Notes under the pieces: generated by a model | The model's input: only the letters and a program-made list of their open reading frames with translations | What the model was told of the DNA's origin: nothing | Database searches by the model: none | Shown here: positions 52,001-59,100 of the stretch, piece by piece | Position numbering within the stretch: the first letter of the stretch is position 1 | Layout of the letters: each line of letters begins with the position of its first letter | Origin: Tubiluchus corallicola | Taxonomy: Eukaryota > Priapulida > Priapulimorpha > Priapulimorphida > Tubiluchidae | Assembly: GCA_030141605.1 (NCBI GenBank) | Contig: JAQGDQ010000178.1 | Span: 374,628 to 438,627 of the forward strand | Reading direction: 5' to 3' | DNA length: 64,000 nt | Program-made: the position numbers and the translations under genes

Positions 52001-55000
52001 AACTGAAAAACTACCTATTTATTCACAGTATATACTAACCTGAGCAGTCTACATCTGCGAAACCCCGCGCACAGGTGCAATTAAAAGAACCAGGAAGATT
52101 ATTACATGTTCCTCCATTATAACAAGGGTTTTGAGCTGCAGCACATTCATCAACATCTAGATTCACAAACATTAAAACATATAGTGCACTTGCAGTAATG
52201 CAGATTTTTTTCTGTGGCTAATGTAAATATTTCAAGCAAATGCTACAAATGAGCAATATGGATGTAGACAACACACAAACAACTTTTACAACATGTCGCT
52301 TACATGCCAGTCCACTTCAGATTTTTCTGAACAGTTTTTTTATTATTATTAAATTGTTTTGCAAGTCAAGGCTATAGCGGCATGCAAATGGATTATGAAT
52401 ATTAATATGATACTTTATTCTTTGCTGTCGCTGTATTCCTTAGCTGTTTCATTTTGTTGTTAAATTTATTGTACTTTGTGATTTTACAAACTTATTTATG
52501 AACTGAAAAACTACCTATTTATTCACAGTATATACTAACCTGAGCAGTCTACATCTGCAAAACCCCGCGCACAGGTGCAATTAAAAGAACCAGGAAGATT
52601 ATTACATGTTCCTCCATTATAACAAGGGTTTTGAGCTGCAGCACATTCATCAACATCTAGATTCACAAACATTAAAACATATAGTGCACTTGCAGTAATG
52701 CAGATTTTTTTCTGTGGCTAATGTAAATATTTCAAGCAAATGCTACAAATGAACAATATGGATGTAGACAACACACAAACAACTTTTACAACATGTCGCT
52801 TACATGCCAGTCCACTTCAGACTTTTCCTAACAGTTTTTTTATTATTATTATATTGTTTTGCAAGTCAAGGCTATAGCGGCATGCAAATGGATTATGAAT
52901 ATTAATATGATACTTTATTCTTTGCTGTCGCTGTATTCCTTAGTTGTCTCATTTTGTTGTTAAATTTATTGTACTTTGTGATTTTACAAACTTATTTATG
53001 AACTGAAAAGCTACCTATTTATTCACAGTATATACTAACCTGAGCAGTCTACATCTGTGAAACCCGGCGCACAGGTGCAATTAAAAGAACCAGGAAGATT
53101 ATTACATGTTCCTCCATTATAACAAGGGTTTTGAGCTGCAGCACATTCATCAACATCTAGATTCACAAACATTAAAACATATAGTGCACTTGCAGTAATG
53201 CAGATTTTTTTCTGTGGCTAATGTAAATATTTCAAGCAAATGCTACAAATGAACAATATGGATGTAGACAACACACAAACAACTTTTACAACATGTCGCT
53301 TACATGCCAGTCCACTTCAGACTTTTCCTAACAGTTTTTTTATTATTATTATATTGTTTTGCAAGTCAAGGCTATAGCGGCATGCAAATGGATTATGAAT
53401 ATTAATATGATACTTTATTCTTTGCTGTCGCTGTATTCCTTAGTTGTCTCATTTTGTTGTTAAATTTATTGTACTTTGTGATTTTACAAACTTATTTATG
53501 AACTGAAAAGCTACCTATTTATTCACAGTATATACTAACCTGAGCAGTCTACATCTGAGAAACCCGGCGCACAGGTGCAATTAAAAGAACCAGGAAGATT
53601 ATTACATGTTCCTCCATTATAACAAGGGTTTTGAGCTGCAGCACATTCATCAACATCTAGATTCACAAACATTAAAACATATAGTGCACTTGCAGTAATG
53701 CAGATTTTTTTCTGTGGCTAATGTAAATATTTCAAGCAAATGCTACAAATGAGCAATATGGATGTAGACAACACACAAACAACTTTTACAACATGTCGCT
53801 TACATGCCAGTCCACTTCAGATTTTTCTGAACAGTTTTTTTATTATTATTAAATTGTTTTGCAAGTCAAGGCTATAGCGGCATGCAAATGGATTATGAAT
53901 ATTAATATGATACTTTATTCTTTGCTGTCGCTGTATTCCTTAGCTGTTTCATTTTGTTGTTAAATTTATTGTACTTTGTGATTTTACAAACTTATTTATG
54001 AACTGAAAAACTACCTATTTATTCACAGTATATACTAACCTGAGCAGTCTACATCTGCGAAACCCCGCGCACAGGTGCAATTAAAAGAACCAGGAAGATT
54101 ATTACATGTTCCTCCATTATAACAAGGGTTTTGAGCTGCAGCACATTCATCAATATCTACAACAAAAGAACCAAAATTCAGAAAATTATTGATGATTTTT
54201 TTACGAAATAATTTAACTGGCTAAGAAAAAAATCAGATTACTTACTGACAATATAGTTATGTCGTGTTTAATGACTAGTATAGCAATTCTGACCCGAGTA
54301 TTTGATGTCATTTATGTATCTACTCTATGCACTAAAATAGACAATTTATCACGAAACACTTCAACAGAATATACAAGTGATTTATAACAAATGGAGTGCT
54401 TAAGAAAATTTAACATGAGATGATAGTCTACAGATGAAAATTAAAACACAGTCGGGGAATTATATTCTGCCTAAATTGGGACTGCGAAAAAGTTGGAGTT
54501 ACAGCCACTTTGGTGTTATGCATTAATACATACATGCCTATGCAAACATTTTGCATTGTGAAAAATTAGGGCATTATGCGAGGTTGGTGTTATTAAATTG
54601 GGGGCATTATAACGAAGTTTGTCTGTATTTATTATACAACCTAATAGCCTCTTCAATTAAATGCTTTAGCAGACATGCTCACAAGAATTAAAAGCACCAA
54701 ATTCAAACCACGATCTAGCGGGTGATTGCTGAAATATTCAAAGTCAATTTTCAAGAATGAAATTTTAATTGAGCATCAATTGTCAAAAAGTAAAAAAATG
54801 ACACCACCAGGGGTTTCAGGTATAATTATAAATATCACTCTTTCCTCTCCGTTATCGTAACTTGTGCAAACATTGAAGTTGGGTCTACAAAAACACTATG
54901 AATTGTAAAATTTGAAGGCAAGTGTCAGAAAGTATAAGCCTAAGCACTAAAGCACAGGAATGCATCAGTATTAAGTGGATAAATACTGATTGTTTTAGTG

Positions 55001-56070
55001 CCATTCTGAGTTCTCTTAACCTGCTAGCTGCATCTAATGAGGTCACAGCATAAACACAGAGCTTTTGCAGGAAGTGAAAGATGCAGTTACGGTTGTTTGC
55101 AGAAAAAAATATTGTGAGCCTTGTGAACAGGTTGTGGCGGTGTGATCAGTGTTTATTGCACAGGAACATGTACAGACAAAATGAAAGCTCGCCCTATACA
55201 GCACACTTACAGTAATGCAGACCTTTTCCTGTGGCTAACGTAAGAATTTGAAGCAAATGCTACAAACGAACAATATGGATGTAGACAACACACAAACAAC
55301 TTTTACAACATTTTCCTTACACGCCAGTCCACTTCAGGTCTTAACAATTTTTTTTATTATTATTAAATTGTTTTGCAAGTCAAGGCTGTATAAAGTAAAC
55401 GTGTTCATGCCAAACATCACAGACATGTTGGGAAATACAAAGACAATACATACCAACATCACAATTAATTCCAGCATAACCTTGTTCACATGAACAGTTG
55501 TAAAAATCATAATGATCCACATAGGTGCCATTTGCGCAAGGATTTGATACACATTCATCAAAAGTTCTTAAATCTGAAAAGTTGAACATCAAACACGAAG
55601 CATGCATTACCGGGTCTTTAAGTGCCCTACTGTTCATATGACAAAGTATCTATTTTTTCTCTTTGCATACATTTATTGCCCACATTTATCAGCTTATTAT
55701 TTGTATTATAACAATGTAAAAACTAACCTATTGAACACAATCCTCCGGTCCATCCATCAGCACATTCACAAATATGAAATCCATAATCCATAATGCAGGT
55801 CCCTCCATTAAGACAGGGATCATAAGCACATTCATCTATACCTAATAAAAGATTTGCAAATGTTTCCCATCAATATTATATGTTAAATTAAAACTTGTAC
55901 AAGGGCAACCTTCCCATATCTACATTTTCAAACAAATCCTTTTTACACAAGGTTTTTTTGTTAAAAGCTTGTGGATGTGGGAAAGTTGCCTGCGTCTACG
56001 TAGTAGAATGAAAGTAAAGTAGTGCTAGCACTATAAAAAGTGTTAAATAATATACAATGATATATGAATA

Positions 56071-56101
<31 letters not shown>

Positions 56102-59100
56102 TATCAAAAGTGTTACACAATTGATAAAACCTCAGTTAGTGCCAAAATGCACTTAAAATGACTATGAAGGAAGAAATGACCATTCAAAAACATCTTAACG
56201 AATTCTCTTTGAGTTTTGTAAAATTCCATGAAATTACTCTAAAGACTTGCAGTTTATTTTCTACGAGGAACTTTCAGTCTCATGATCTTCAAAAGACAGA
56301 AAAACATAAGAAAGCCATCTTCTAGCAAATCAGAATAAAAATTGATACTGTTTTGTTGAAAGTTGGGTCTCACGTATTTTTCAAGCTGATGAAGATGGTG
56401 AAACTGACAGCTCCTAATAGAAAATAAACTGTAAGACTTCAAAGCAATTGATATTTTAAATGTGTCAAATCTGTCCCGTGCCTTAACATACAGAGACAGA
56501 AGTGGCATTCTTGGTATTATATTACTGATGAGAGCTACACTTTACTGCTATAACCTAAATTTAGAAAAACATAATAAAGAAATTTTCAAAATTTGCTTGG
56601 CCTTACCTTTAAGAATTACTAACATTAAAAAAGTAGTTCCTTCACATAAACCTAGATGACCGATGATGTATATTTCTCAAAAATGTGATGTAAAGAAGAG
56701 AGGCTGTGGTAGGTGGCCAGGTATAGGTAACAACTCAACTCAGGCGGGGTTAGTTAAGTTTCTAAATTTATACTAATATTTAAACATTAGAATTATTTTG
56801 GCACATATAAGCTGTCTATATTTTGAATCATTAATTTAACTGATATATTGTTTAAAAAGCTGCTTGTTTTTTTTAAACTTGTCTAATATCAGTTACATGA
56901 TTAATTCACAAAAAAATTAACTGTTTTGATAAAAAATCAAAATAACAAAAAACACAAAACTTAAGCAGATACACAATAAAATCTTAATTTTTGAAAATAT
57001 GAACAAAAAAACAGATAGATACTGTATGTTGTGTTGTGTTAATCTACTTTTTAATGTATGACTAAATAATAAATAAATAATACTACATACTAATGTCACA
57101 ATTAGTTCCAGTGAATCCGTGCTCACATGAACAAGTGTAATTGTCCTTATGATCAACACAAGTTCCATTAAGACAAGGATTAGCAGCACAGTCATCAAAA
57201 TCTGAAAAAAATTATTTCCTTCATTTATCCTCTAGATCTACCATTTCATGAAAACACAAGGTAAGATTTCTATTTGTAATAATTCAATATTCTTAATGAG
57301 CAGCTCCAATTGAAGAACATTAACATTACACTTACATTACCTTACTTTAGATTAATCATCTGAATAAATTTAATAAATTTAAAGTCCAGATTCTTCATGC
57401 TTTGCTTTTACGAAAAAATGATTAGAGGTAGGTTTGGTAAAATAGGCTGTTTGGTAAATGCCTATTTAGGCTGTCTGCATGTCCTACTTAAACTGGAAAT
57501 TTTCACATCTTACTTTTTCAAGCATTAGCTAATATAGTTCACATTTTTGTCTATCTAGCCGGCAACTGTCTATGCAACTGATACAATGTTTTTTAATCTG
57601 CTGTTCTTTTGTCTGCTACTGAAAACACATTTATAAGCTTGCTTACCTATTTGACACTTCTTCCTTCTTTATCTATACAGACTTTTAGTATTTACAGTTT
57701 TGTTTACCTCTGGGCTTTTCAGTTTGTCGTTTAAACAATTAATGGTTGGTAGGCAATGGTTCATAATGCAAATGAAGACTACTTTAGTCAAGTTGTCAAC
57801 AGCAACATTAAATAAAGTAAATTTATTGTAAATATCAGTAAAAAACTTGAGGTTTCATAGCACAGCGTTTATAAGAAAGGCACACCTTTTTCGCAGAACT
57901 CCCCAGGAGCATAAGCAGGACAGGCACAGTTGAATCCGTACCGAATAAGAGTGCAAGTACCGCCATGTTGACAGGGATTGGGAGAACAAGCATGAGTACC
58001 TGCAACGAGAGTAAATACGGTACAACTGATTCTTTGTATAAACATATTTAAATCATTTCAGAATTAACAATAAAGCATTACAAATGCTTAACTAAAGTTT
58101 CTTCTGAGGTGATAAATTGAACTTGACACACACAGAAAAGAAGGTCACAAATATATCATAATGATGCGGTGACAAAATTTAACAGCTAAAGATGAAATGT
58201 CATAGGTAGCTATAGCATTTTACAAATCATTACAACATAGAATATCAAAGTGGTCTCTTAGTTCCTGCAGGGCTTGTACTCAGGAGATTATTCTAAAAAA
58301 ATATAGGACATTTTTTGAAAGAAGTATAGGAATTATAGGGCCTTTTTCCTTAAAAACAAAAGTTTCTAACCTTAAACTACGGCGATTTTCACAATTTCTT
58401 TGCAAAGATAACAGATTTTTGAGAATACCAACTCTGTAAAAACATACATACTTGGCTAGAGACAAATGTTATTTACATTAGCTAAAATGCCCAAATCATG
58501 AAGATATGAACTTATAATATCTAATTGTGGTTATGCGCGCCAAATGCGTGCGAAAAATACCAATAACATTCACATTTCATTGAGAATTCATGATTTCATA
58601 GGAATTATAGGACATTTCTAAAAATATAGGAATTATAGGACGAGTACAAGCCCTGTTCCTGTAATAAAATTTTTTGTTTGAGTCAGTAGAGCTTCATTAA
58701 TAGATACTGGTAAGGCATCCGAACCATATATGTTTAACTATATATAACATTAAAGTTAAAAAAACAGCTGAAATAAAGAAAATACATTATCAATATAATT
58801 GATTCTAAGATTGGCAAATGACAATCTTATAAAACAGTATATAAATTTGAGAATATATTTGTGAACATACCTTCTGTCGTGAGTACGCTCCCATGAAAGA
58901 TCATTAAGCAACTTATTACTACTCCTACCAAATACTGCTCCAGTAACAATAAGAGAGGCATGATACTGGATATGCTCAATAGCAGAAGCGCTAACATCAC
59001 TGCAGTCTGCTCAATTAACGTCACAATATTCCAGTAAAGGCAGAACATAAGATTTACACAAATTATCAAGTGAACTTCTGTCTAAAAGATCTTATGCAGC

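Noticed and set aside
56254-56660. Opposing short frames in an intron as small genes
   Set aside because: No recognisable motif, no splice or codon evidence; chance frames cannot be excluded.
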